Assembly: GCA_036417435.1 (NCBI GenBank)
Contig: CM070903.1
Coordinates: forward strand, 84,623,501-84,687,500
DNA length: 64,000 nucleotides
Direction: 5' to 3'
Origin: Inia geoffrensis
Taxonomy: Eukaryota; Chordata; Mammalia; Artiodactyla; Iniidae
The notes below the pieces were generated by a model. It saw nothing but the letters and a program-made list of their open reading frames with translations, did not search any database and was not told where the DNA came from. Shown here piece after piece: positions 11,401-23,400 of this stretch. The position numbers were made by a program, and so were the translations under genes. Position 1 is the first letter of the stretch; every line of letters starts with the position of its first letter.

Positions 11401-14400
11401 ATTTGAATACCTTTTATTTCTTGTCTGATTGCTGTGGCTAGGACTTCCAACACTATGTTGAAGAGAAGTGGTGAGAGTGGGCATCCTTGTCTTGTTCCAG
11501 ATTTTAGCAGGAATGCTTTCAGCTTTTCACCATTGAGTATTATATTGGCTGTGGGTTTGTCATAAATACCTTTTATTATGTTGAGATATGTTCCCTCTAT
11601 ACTCATTTTTGTAAGGTTTTTTTTTATCACAAATGGGTGTTTAATTTTATCAAATGCTTTTTCTGCATCTGTTGAGATGATCATGTGGTTTTTGTCCTTC
11701 CTTTTTTTGTGGTGGTGTATCACATTGGTTGATTTGCATATGTTAAACCATCCTTGTGACCCTAGGATGAATCCAGTTTCGTCATGGTGTATGACCTTTT
11801 TTATGTGTTGTTGGATTCAGTTTGCTAATATTTTGTTGAGAATTTTTGTGTCTGTATTCATCAAAGATATTGGCCTGTAATTTTCTTTTTTGGTAGTGTC
11901 TTTGTCTGGTTTTGGTATCAGGGTGGCTTTATAGCATGTCTTTGGGAGTGTTCTTTCCTCTTAAGTCTTTTGGAAGAGTTTGAGAGGGAGCAGTACAAGT
12001 TCTTCTTTGTATGTTTAGTAGAATTACCCAGTGAAGCCATCTGGTCCTGGACTTCTGTCTTCAGGGAGTTTTCTTAGTTACAGGTTCTATTTCATATCTA
12101 GTGATCTGTTTAAGTTATCTATTTTTTCTTGATTCAGGTTTGGTGGGCTGTATGTTTCTAAAAAGTTGTCCATTTCTTCTGGATTGTCAAGTTTGTTGGC
12201 ATCTAATAGTTCATAGTATTCTCTTATGGTTTTTTGTATTTCTGTGGTATCAGTTGTGATTTCTCCTCTTTCATATTTTATTTAGGTCTTCTTTCCTTTC
12301 TTCTTGGTGAACCTGGCCAGAGGTTTGTCAATTGTTTACCCTTTAAAAGAACCAGCTCTTGATTTTATTGGGTTTTGTCCTATTGTTTTTTTTAATCTTT
12401 GTTTTATTTATTTCCTCTCTGATCTTTAATGTCTCCTGCTGACTTTAGGTTTTTGTTCTTTTTCTAATTCTTTTAGGTGATGGGTTAGATTTGAGATTCT
12501 TTGAGATTTTTCTTATATCTTAAAGAAGGCTTGGGGACTTCCCTGGTGGCGCAGTGGTTGAGAGTCCGCCTGCCGATGCAGGGGACACGGGTTCGTGCCC
12601 CGGTCCGGGAAGATCCCACATACTGCGGAGCGGCTGGACCCGTGAGCCATGACCACTGAGCCTGTGTGTCCGGAGCCTGTGCTCCTCAACAGGAGAGGCC
12701 ACAACAATGAGAGGGCCGTGTACCGCAAAAAAAAAAAAAAAATAGAAGAAGGCCTGTATTGCTATGAACTTCCCTCTAAGGACTGCTTTTACTTCATCCC
12801 ATAGATTTTGTATGGTTATGTTTGTAAATAGTTTATCATAGGCTGAATTTGCTCACCAACATTATGATAACATGCTTGCTGTAACTTCATTGATTTAATT
12901 TATCACTGGTCTAACTTGTACATAAACTGAATTCTTGTGCTTAGGAAAGTATCTTCAGTCGCCTTCTTACAAGGTTGCAAGTGAAATAAAGTGATCACTA
13001 GTGCAGATTCATTTGGAATTCCATTTTGATTTATCTATAGTGTTCTGGAGTGTTTCTCTTTGTATAAATAACTTTTTAGTGGCTGCTCTGGGCACTACAG
13101 TCTGTATATCACTTACCACAGCCTACTGGTGGTATCATTTTACCAGTTTGAGTGAAGTGAGCCTTACCTTGCTTTTTGTCCGCATACCTTCCCCAAATTA
13201 TAATCATCTTAAATATTTCCTCTACATACATTTAGAATATCACTGTTGTAATTTTTTGCTTCAGCCATTAAACATAAGTTAGAAAATTCCAAGAGAGAAG
13301 GACAGTGTATTGTATTTACACTCAATTTTTACTTTTTCCATTGTTCTTTCTTTCTGATGTTCCAAGATTTCCTCCTTATATCATTTCATTGTTTAGAAAA
13401 CTTCTCTTAGCCATTCCTTTAGCCACTAGCCAGTTAGGTCTGCTGGTGACAGATTCTCACATTTTTTTTCTTTTTTCATTTTTTTTCTACCCTTCATTTC
13501 TGAAGGATATTTTCATTGGATATAAAATTCCAGGCTGACAGTTCTTTCAGCAGTTGAGAAATGTGCCACTTTTTTTGGTCTCTGTAGTCTCTGAAGAGAA
13601 ATTCTTTGTTGTTCAAATAGCTTTTCCCCTGTAGGTAAGGTGTCATTTCTCTTACTACTTCCTAGACTTTTTCCATTGTCTTTAGTTTCAGAAGTTTGAC
13701 TATATGTCTTGTCATGGATATCTGTGTTTATCTTGTTTGTGGTTCACTCGGTTTCTTGAATCTACAGGTTTATGTCTTTTGGGAAATGTTCAGCCATTTC
13801 TTCAGATACTTTTTCAGCCTCACCCTTTTTCTTTTCTCCTTCTGGGACTCTGATGACATGATGTTAGATAGTTTGTTATTATCTCATGGGTCCCTGAAAC
13901 TCCATTAACTTTTTTTAAAGTCTGTTTTTTCTCTGTTGTTCAGATTGGGTAATTGCTATTCTGTCTCAAGGTAACTGATTATTTTCTGTCATTTCCATTC
14001 TGCTTGAGCCATTTAGTATTTTTATTTAGGTTATTGTATTTTTCATTCTAAAGTTTACATTGTTCTTGATATCTCCTATTTCTTTGAGCCTTTCTATTTC
14101 TTTGCTGTATTTTACTTGTTTCAAGCATGTTTGTAATTGCTTGTTGAACCACTTTTATGATGGCTATTTTAAAATGCTTGTTAGATAATTCTAACATCTG
14201 TGTCATCTTGATGTTGGTATCTATTAATTGTCTTTTCTCATTCAAGTTGAGATTTTTCTGGTTCTTGGTATGATGAGTGATTTTTATTTTATTTATTTAT
14301 TTGGCCACGCCTCACAGCTTGCAGGATCTTAGTTCCCTGACTAGGGATCGAACCTCAGCCATGACATTGAAAGTGCCGAGTCCTAACCATTGGACTACCA

Positions 14401-17400
14401 GGGAATTCCCTGACGAGTGATTTTTAAATGAAACCTGGACATTTTGGATATTACGTTATGAGACTTTAATCTTAATTAAATCTACTGTTTAGCAGGCTGC
14501 CTCTGACAGTGCTGTGATTGCTACTGCCAGGTGAGTGAGGCAGTCCAGTTTCCCCAGTCTCCTTTGACACTGCGGGGGAAGAGCTCTTGTTGCTGCAGGG
14601 CAGGGAGTTTGGGCTCCCCAGGAGACCTCTACTGATAACAGCCCTGGTAGGAGGAGGAAGAGTGCCTTATTACTGCTGCCTGTGTGACCTCCACTGACAC
14701 CACCCTGTCAGGGACAATGGGACACCTCATTACAGTCTGTAAGGCTGGAAGTCCAGGCTCTCCACTCAGCTTTTGCTGATGGTGATGGGGCCACAGTTGT
14801 TTCTGTGGTGTTTGGCTGGAGTAAAGTGGTTATTGTCTAAAAGTTTTGTGTCTTGCTAGGCTATGCTTTCTTGGTCCTTTGGCTAGAGAGAGCATTTTTT
14901 GGTACAGGCCTATTTTGTCTGAGTTCATTGGTGTTTCCAGGTTGTGTGCTTCTCCAGAGCCCAGTCTGAGCAGCGTGAGGCCAAAAGAAAACCCAGGGAA
15001 CCCACCACTGTGTCATTCCTTGGGTCCTAAGGTTCCTAGCTGGGCTGCTTTCCTTTCTCAGTCTTTTAGAGTCATCTTATATTTGTTTTACATATAATGC
15101 CCAGGGTTTTTAGCTGTATGTAGCTTGTAGAAGCAGAAGGCCTCTTAGAGCAAATTCATTTAAAATTCATAGTGTAAAAAAAAATTTTTTTTATATGATA
15201 GATACATGAAGGTTATATATTAATAAAGGAAAGTACTTAATGAAAATTGTTTACTTATGAAATAAATAAAAATATATGTGCATATTGATTACAAGTTCAT
15301 AACCACTGTACATAAACAAATTATTAGTGGAGAATAAAAGATCTTTACCTCTAATCAAAGAAGCAGACCTCTAGGGTCTACATGGGTTTGGGTTCATGAG
15401 TCCCTGAAATTATATCTAAAATATGTATGAATTTTTCTGAGGAGGAAGGGTTCATTTTTATTATATTCTTAAAAGCCCCCTACTAGAAAAGGTGAAAAGA
15501 ATCATGGGGTATGCCAAACATTTGTCTAAAAAGCAAGTTGCAACTTATTCAGACACATAAATATATTTAAATCTATGTAGATATAGGTCACTTTGAGAAA
15601 ACTTTAGAAGAATAATGGAACTGCCTCCTATCTTTAAAATCATATGATAAGTACAATAAATTATAGTCAAAAAGAAACTGACTTTATATACACTACCAAA
15701 TGTAAAATAGGTAGCTAGTGGGAAGGAGCCACATAGCACAGGGAGATCAGCTCTGTGCTTTGTGTCCACCTAGAGGGGTGGGAAAGGGAGGGTGGGAGGG
15801 AGACGCAAGAGGGAGGAGATATGGGGATATATGTATATGTATAGCGGATTCACTTTGTTATACAGCAGAAACTAACACACCATTGTAAAGCAATTATACT
15901 CCAATAAAGATGTTAAAAAATAAAATCAGGAAAAATGAAATTAAAATAAATAAAATTTAATAACAAAAAAACTGACTTTACATAGAAATGCACAGCTAAT
16001 GAGAATTTTCTTTAATATTTAAATATCTGTAATGAGTGCCTTAGATGGAGATAATAATCTATTTACCATATGATCTGGCCATTTCACTCCTAGGTGTTTA
16101 CCCAAGAGAAATGAAAGAACACAAAGGGTTGTGCACAAATGTTCACAGCTTTTTTTGTAACAGCCAAAACTAGAAAAAACTCAAATGTCCATCAGGTGAA
16201 TGAATATACATATTATGGTATAACCATACAATGGAATATTATTCACCCATGTAAGGGAATAAATTATTGATACAACCACATGGGTGAATTTCAAAATAAC
16301 TATACAGAGTAAAGGAAGCCAGACAACAACAAAAAGGAGTATATGCTGTATGATTCCATTAATATAAAACTCAAAGTGAATCTATCTTAACAGAAAGTAG
16401 AGAAGTTGTAGCCTAGGAATGGGAGAGGAGCAGGAGGGATGCACTGCAGAGGAGCACCAGGGAACTTTTGGGGATGATGAACTTTTGGGCCACACTCATA
16501 ATCTTGAGTGTGGCCATGGTTTCATAGGTATTTATGTGTCAAAACTTAATTATAAACTTTAAACGTGCAGCTTTTTGTGTGTCACTTATACGTCAGTAAA
16601 CCCAACTTTTATTTTTTATGTTTAAAGATTTGGGAGTCCTTTGTACTATTCCTGCAGACTTTTCTCTCAGATTTAAATTATTTCAAAACAGGATGTTAAA
16701 AAACACCTAAGAGAAAAATTTCTACGAGATGCTCCTATAATTGACTCTGATTGTCCCTATAATTAAAAGGAAAGGTCCCAACTTTTTTATATTAAAAAGG
16801 CTATTTCTGGAAAATAGCATCTACCTCTCTTAATTGCCAACTGTTTAGGGTCTTCTGTGTGAAGAGTTGCTTCAGCATAAAGGATTATCTTACATTTTGG
16901 GAATTACTAAAACTTTAAAGAGTTATGAGTCCCAGGCATCCCCGAAGTCTGCAGCCCTTTTAATATATAGTTGCCAGTCAGCCTAAACAGGGAAACCAGC
17001 TCACGCTGCATTCCTAGGAATGGGTTGGGGAAGCTACACGGTGGAAGGACAGCATTAATATTCCTCAGAAGGAGAACCTAAGACATGAGTTCAGGCAAGT
17101 GGACAAAGACAACCCAGGGCTTAGGCTAAAAAAATGAAAGAACAAGGAAACAAAGTCAACTACATATTTAAAGGGATAGGCTGGGTGTTGGAGATACATG
17201 TTAATTTTGTAGTAGAGTTTAGGAGTCAGAATTCTGTATTCTCTACTTAAGATCAACTGTCTGCTATTGTATATTTACCAAACTGGCTCCTATGTAAGTC
17301 TGCAGTAGTAACACACGAGGTTCTTCAGAAATCCTGACTTCCCTTCACAGGGCAATCACTGCTTTGTGAAGACACACACACATGCACACACAGCCTCCGT

Positions 17401-20400
17401 AATTTGTTCTTTTGCCGGTTCCCCACTCCACGTCCTTAATGTATCACAGCAGCTTTCAAGGAAGGATATCAGCACTACCTCAGAAGATGGGATTCCCCAC
17501 AAAACTTGCTGGGTCATGGTTCCTCTAGGGTGCAATATGTTATACTGGCCAAATTTATATTTGTTCTGAAAGATTTGTTTTGGCTAGAACTTCAACATCT
17601 GCCACTGTAATCTACCAGCATATACTGTATTGAGCAGAGTGGATGTCGGTGTCACTGAGAATTTGAAAGTTAAAGAGTAACCCTTCACCTTTCAGGCTTT
17701 AAGATGTGCAACTTGAGTATCCTAGATTTTTAAATGAAACCTAAAAAAGTCAACTCAACAAAACCCAGAAGAAATCAAGTTGAGACCTTATTTTCTGAGA
17801 GAGAAAAAAACCAATAAAATTATACTTTTCCCCCAAATGAAGCAAATATAATTTGGTTAGCTGAATTGAAAGAAGAGCACTAAAATCCTGTACCCTCTAA
17901 ATTGCTTCTCCATAGATGATTATATTCTCTATCTAAAGTCCTCATTACAGAAACTTAAAGAAATTAGCTGTGCGGGGCTTCCCTGGTGGTGCAGTGATTG
18001 AGAGTCCGCCTGCCGATGCAGGGGATGCAGGTTCGTGCCCTGGTCTGGGAAGGTCCCACATGCCGTAGAGCGGCTGGGCCGGTGGGCCATGGTCTCTGAG
18101 CCTGTGCATCTGGACCCTGTGCTCCACAACAGGAGAGGTCAGAACAGTGAAAGGCTTGCGTACCGCAAAAAAAAAAAAAAAAGAAACTAGCTGTGCATTA
18201 TTAGCTGTGCATTTCTATGTAAAGCCAGTTTCTTTGTGACTATAACTTATTGTAATTATTATACATTAAACATATTTATGTGTCTGAATAAATTGCAACT
18301 TGCTTTTTTATTTTTTTAAATGACATTTATTTATTTATTTTTTGGTTGCACCGTGTGGCTTGCTGGATCTTAGTTCCTCAGCCAGGCATTGAACCTGGGT
18401 CCCTGGCAGTGGAAGCGCAGAGTCCTAACTACTGGACCACCAGGGAATTCCCACAACTTGCTTTTTAGACAGATGTTTAGCCTACCCCATGCAGAGATTC
18501 TTTGTTTTCACCTTTTTTAGTCAGAGGCTTTTAATGAAAATGGACCCCTTTTTTTAAAAAAGGCTGTGGAAATGGTCCAGCTTTTAGGAGACCAAGGAGA
18601 CATGGCAACTAAATGCAATACGTGGGGAAAAACAGCTGCAAGGGCATTAGTGGAACAATTGATAAAACTGGAATATGTTTATAGATTAAATGAAAGTATA
18701 ATATATCAGTATAAAATTTCTTGAAATTGAGAACTGTATTGTAGGATAAAGATATTCAAGTTCTTAGGAAATATACACTGAAGTATTTAGGGGTAAAAGG
18801 GTATGATATATGCAGCCTACGCTCAAATGGTTCAGGAAAAAAAGTATGGATATAAAGAAAAAATGATAAGTGAAATGTGGCAGAATGTTAAAAATTGGCT
18901 AATCTGGTTCATGAGTATTTTGGAGTTTTTTTCAAAGTGAAACAGGCCTAAATGTAAAACCTAAAATAAAAACTTACAGAAGAAAACAGGAAAAAACTCT
19001 TTGTGACCTTATTTTAGGCAAAGATTTCATAGTCGAGAGACCAAAAAGCACAAATTAATAAATCAGACTTCATGTAAGTTAAAAACTTATACTCTTCCAA
19101 AGACACAGTTAAAAGACAAGATACATGCTGAAAGAAAATGTTTGCATGTCAGAAGTCTGATACAGGACTTGTGTCTAGACTATATAAAGAAAAATTCAAA
19201 AAGAATGGGCAAAAGGTTTGAACAGACACTTCAGAGAAGATGTATGGATAGCAACTAAGCACATGAAAAGATGAACATCATTAGTTGTTAGGAAAATGAA
19301 AATAAAAACCACACTGAGATATCACTATAAACCTATATTACAGATTTAAAAGACTGACCATACCAAGTGTTGGTGAGGATGTGGAGGAACTGGAAATCTC
19401 ATACACTGCTGGTAGGAAAGTAATACACTAAAACCACTTTGGAAAACAGTTTGGCAGTTGCTGTGCTTCCCCATCATAACTGATTATATTTTGTTGTTTT
19501 TACTCATTTATGTCTTTCATGCCAGTCTGTAAGCTCCATTAAGGCAGGGACTGTCAATTTTGTTCCCCTCCGTATCCCCATCGTCTAGCATAGTGCCTGG
19601 TAGGACTCAAGTATTTGAATGAATATCGTGAGATTTAATGTAAACAAGGGATTATGATCCAATTTCTCAAGTATTGTAGCATTTAGAGGAATTAGGAACA
19701 TGTGTAACATTAAGAAAGTTTAGTTTAATTACCATAATTTATCCAGGAGATATTTCATAGCCATTATCAATTTAAATTATGAAGGTTATGTAGCAATGTG
19801 GAAAAACACAATAGACGATAAAACTATACAGCAATTATAATTTCAATTATGGCAAGAAATGGTTGACTTACTGGTCATAAGGTTTTTAAGTTTCAATTTT
19901 TATTCTCAAATACAAGGCTGTTGGGGAAAGTGCTTCTCAAGCAGGTGGATGCATGTGTGTCCCTGGGAGGATGCTGTGATGGGGGGGGCGTGTCATGCAG
20001 AGCCATAGGATAAATTTGGCATGCTTTCCTGGAGCAGAACATTTGTCAAACGTTTTAAGGAAAATGTTTAGTGTTACAATGAAGTAGGATACAAATTTCA
20101 CGTGATTTATGGTAAAGCATTAAATTTGGGAGAAATTCCACACATGTGGGTTTCTTTGGGCAAATTCATGCTCACTCTCTGGTTCGAGGAGTTTTGGTTT
20201 TTTTTTTTTTTTAATTTTATTTATTTATTTATTTGGTTGTGTTGGGTGTTCATTGCTGCACGTGGGCTTTCTCTAGTTGCAGCGACTGGGGGCTGCTCTT
20301 CATTGCAGTGTGCGAGCTTCTCATTGCAGTGGCTTCTCTTGTGGAGCACAGGCTCTAGGCGTGCGGGCTTCAGTAGTTGTGGCACGTGGGCTCAGTAGTT

Positions 20401-23400
20401 GTGGCTCACGGGCTCTAGAGCGCAGCCTCCATAGTTACAGCGCACGGGCTTAGTTGCTCCGCGCACGTGGGATCTTCTGGACCAGGGCTCGAACCCACGT
20501 CCCCTGCATTGGCAGGCAGATTCTTAACAACCGCACCACCAGGGAAGTCCCTCAAAGAGTTTTGTTGAAGTTTGAGAAGTCCTTTTTTAGTCATTAAATG
20601 AAATGATGCATGTGACACACATAACACTGTCCCTGAAGTTCATTAACTTTAGCTGACATGCTGGATGTTACATCTTATTGCCTGTAGTTCAGTCCTTGCC
20701 AGGTGGTTACCATATCACGGACTTAGAGTCCCTTTGCCTGATATTTTGTACGTTAGTAACGGAAAGCTTTTTAACTTTGTGCTAACCTAGAAATGTGTGG
20801 CTTGTAAGCTTTCTGGAAAAAGTATTTCTACTTTAGACGTTATAGTCACTAAGCAGTTGCACATGAGAGTTTCATTTTTTCCCCAATGTGTTAATTTGCA
20901 GTCGGGCGCGATCATGACTGTCCTTGCAGCTGTCTGCACTAAGATCCCAGAAGGGAGGCTCGCCATTATTTTCCTTCCAATGTTCACGTTCACGGCAGGG
21001 AATGTGAGTATTTTTGTGAAGTGAAGTGCTGGGGACAGTGGTGATATTTTTACATTGACTGAATTCTTGCCCTTAAATTAGAAATGTCAATGCTGGAGGA
21101 ATCAATGTTGTATCAGTTCTGTTCTCTTTTGTTGGCTTTCAGGCCCTAAAAGCCATTATTGCCATGGATACAGCAGGAATGATCCTGGGATGGAAATTTT
21201 TTGATCATGCGGCACATCTTGGGGGAGCTCTCTTTGGAATGTAAGTTTGAGTATGACTGACTGTTACACTGCTTTCTCAGCTCATCTCCCTCCCCTCACC
21301 CCTAAGGAAGGCAGAATACGGCAGTTACTTCTGTGATGGAAGCAGGGCAGGTGGGGTTGGGAGGGCAAGGAAATCGCAACATGGTTTGCTTTGGTCTTGA
21401 GCAGCTTCACCGTATGAGATGGGAGCGTGAGACTGTTGGCCCTGCCCCTGCCTTGGTCATTTGTAGAAGGAGACCATCTGTGCCTTTACCCTCCCCTTAA
21501 CCTCAAGTCACCTGAACTCAGGACTGTCAAAATTCCTAGCCCTTCATGGAGACTGTTGCCCAGCCCCCTAGTCTGTGCTGTATTCCTTTCCCCACTCTCA
21601 AGCCACATCTCCCCTGTCCAGTCCCTACCCTGCTCCCCTACCTGGCTACCACTGACCTCACCAGTGCTGGGCAGACACCCTGAGTGAGTGGATCTGGTCC
21701 TCTGCTTGCGATGAGTGTGCAGGTGCCTGCTGCATGACTGGAGTAGAGGCCAGATGTCATAAACTCGTGTTGACTACTTACTGAGCATCTGTTATGTTGC
21801 AGGCACTGAGCTAGTTACCTTGCGTTACATAATTATTACCCCTGTTTCACTGATGGAAACTGAGGCTCAGAAGTGATCTTCCCCAGGTCAAACAGCTCTT
21901 AAGTAGCAGAGCAGAGATTTAATAAACCCACATCCAGAGCTCTCCCCGCCTCTGTCACACCACAGTGATTACAGTTACATTGTGGTTACAAGATCTCCCA
22001 CTTGTGCTTCAGGCAATGGACCCTTGCCTAAAACATAGTAGTGCTGTAGCGACACTGTCATAGAACTTCCTTAGGACTCCTGGAGTCCGTCTGACCGTGA
22101 GAGGCCCTTCAGCAGAGCTGTTGTCTGTCTGATATGCTGCATCCCTGATGGCCTCTCTTTTCTTGCATAATGTTGCCTTTTACCCTTATTTGGTTTTTAC
22201 TTTATTTCACAACAATGGGAAACCTTAGTTTTTTAATTTAAAAAAAAAAGTAGAAAAATCTATTCTAAGTGGAGCAGTTTTGCCCAGTAGGCGTTGGAAC
22301 TAAATGCCATTATGCCATTTATAATTTTCAGTGATGATTATAAAGAATAGCATGTGTGAGTTTGAGCTTTAACAGCAGCCCATTATAAATAGTAAAAACT
22401 GACCTGGTATTACAGTATGAGAAACTTAAAGACTGATGAAAAGGGGTTTTGTTTCATGAACTCTAAATTTACCTGGCTCCTTCCATGTATACTTAAAGGA
22501 TCTTTTCCCCAGCAGTTTTTTATTCCTTTCAACTATAATTAGATTACCTTTTTCTGTTCTGGAAACTGGATCAAATGTATTTTAAAGTCCAGAATCTGAA
22601 AGGCAGAGGAATCCTTTCTCTTTGCTGTTTCTAATTTCAACTCCTTTCATTTACTAGATCTTGGTCATATCTAGAATTCATCTTTTCTAACATCTTTAAT
22701 GGTGAAGATTCCTCAGTCTAGATTAAAGATGTTAGAAAAGGTAAAGATCTGTTAGTAACCTCCTGCACATTGCTTTGACTTTATGTCCCTGACCACATTT
22801 TATGGTCTTCACCTTGTACTGCTGCAGTAATGATAGCTAATGTATATTGAGTATTTGCTGTGTGTCTACGCTAAGGAGTAATTTAATACTCTTTAACATC
22901 CTGTGAGGTAGTCCAACTTACAGAAAGGAAACTGCTTAAAGAAGGGGGTTATCCAAGGTCACACAGTGAGTCATTGCAGAGCTGGAGTTTCAGACTGAGC
23001 ACTAGACTGTGAGGCTGCTACCAGAAACAAACAGAAAGAAAGATACCTCAGAAATTAGTCAGTTTGAGGGCTTCCCTGGTGGCGCAGTGGTTGAGAGTCC
23101 GCCTGCCGATGGAGGGGACGCAGGTTTGTGCCCCGGTCCGGGAAGATCCCACATGCCGCAGCGCGGCTGGGCCCGTGAGCCACGGCCGCTGAGCCTGTGT
23201 GTCCGGAGCCTGTGCTCCGTAGCGGGAGAGGCCACAGCAGTGAGAGGCCCGCGTACCACAAAAAAAAAAAAAAAAAAAAAAATTAGCCAGTTTGAAATAT
23301 TTTCCTAATTTTAATTTAACCAAATGACCAATTACATTTGAACTTACGAGTATAATCAAAACAAGTACCTGTAAGATTAAAGTGTTTGACTCTTTGCTTG

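Larger units (their letters stand above)
9440..12815 (-). mobile_element. L1 retrotransposon, 5'-truncated, ORF2 part and 3' UTR
   Basis: A minus-strand L1 of artiodactyl/cetacean type. Minus-strand reading frames give ORF2 pieces: 11723-11199 (reverse transcriptase, with [20 protein letters not shown] and a YVDD catalytic box), 11086-10820 (ending [16 protein letters not shown]) and 9982-9605 ([13 protein letters not shown]). Stops and frameshifts separate them, so it is dead. A SINE sits at 12533-12741 and a TG microsatellite has grown inside the ORF2 end at 9788-9830. Confidence 0.93.
15446..18552. repeat. Inverted duplication, arms 15446-16065 and 17906-18552
   Basis: The arms match in opposite orientation over several hundred bp once three later insertions are removed (L1 end in arm 1; type A and type C SINEs in arm 2). 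Shared text includes TGTGCATTTCTATGTAAAG, TTTATGTGTCTGAATAA and TTGCAACTTGCTTTTTAGAC-type segments. Arm 2 lacks about 66 bp of arm 1. Confidence 0.85.
7701..20901 (+). other. PARL: PARL 13.2 kb intron, LINE-rich
   Basis: The intron separates the exons that together form the GASGA active-site motif. About half is LINE-derived (see separate entries). At 7730-7900 there is an old retroelement relic of unnamed family. I see nothing recognisable at 7900-8900, 17000-17900 and 19650-20190. Confidence 0.85.

Noticed and set aside
9605..11723. L1 frames as functional genes
   Set aside because: Fragments of ORF2 broken by stops, with ORF1 and the 5' end missing.
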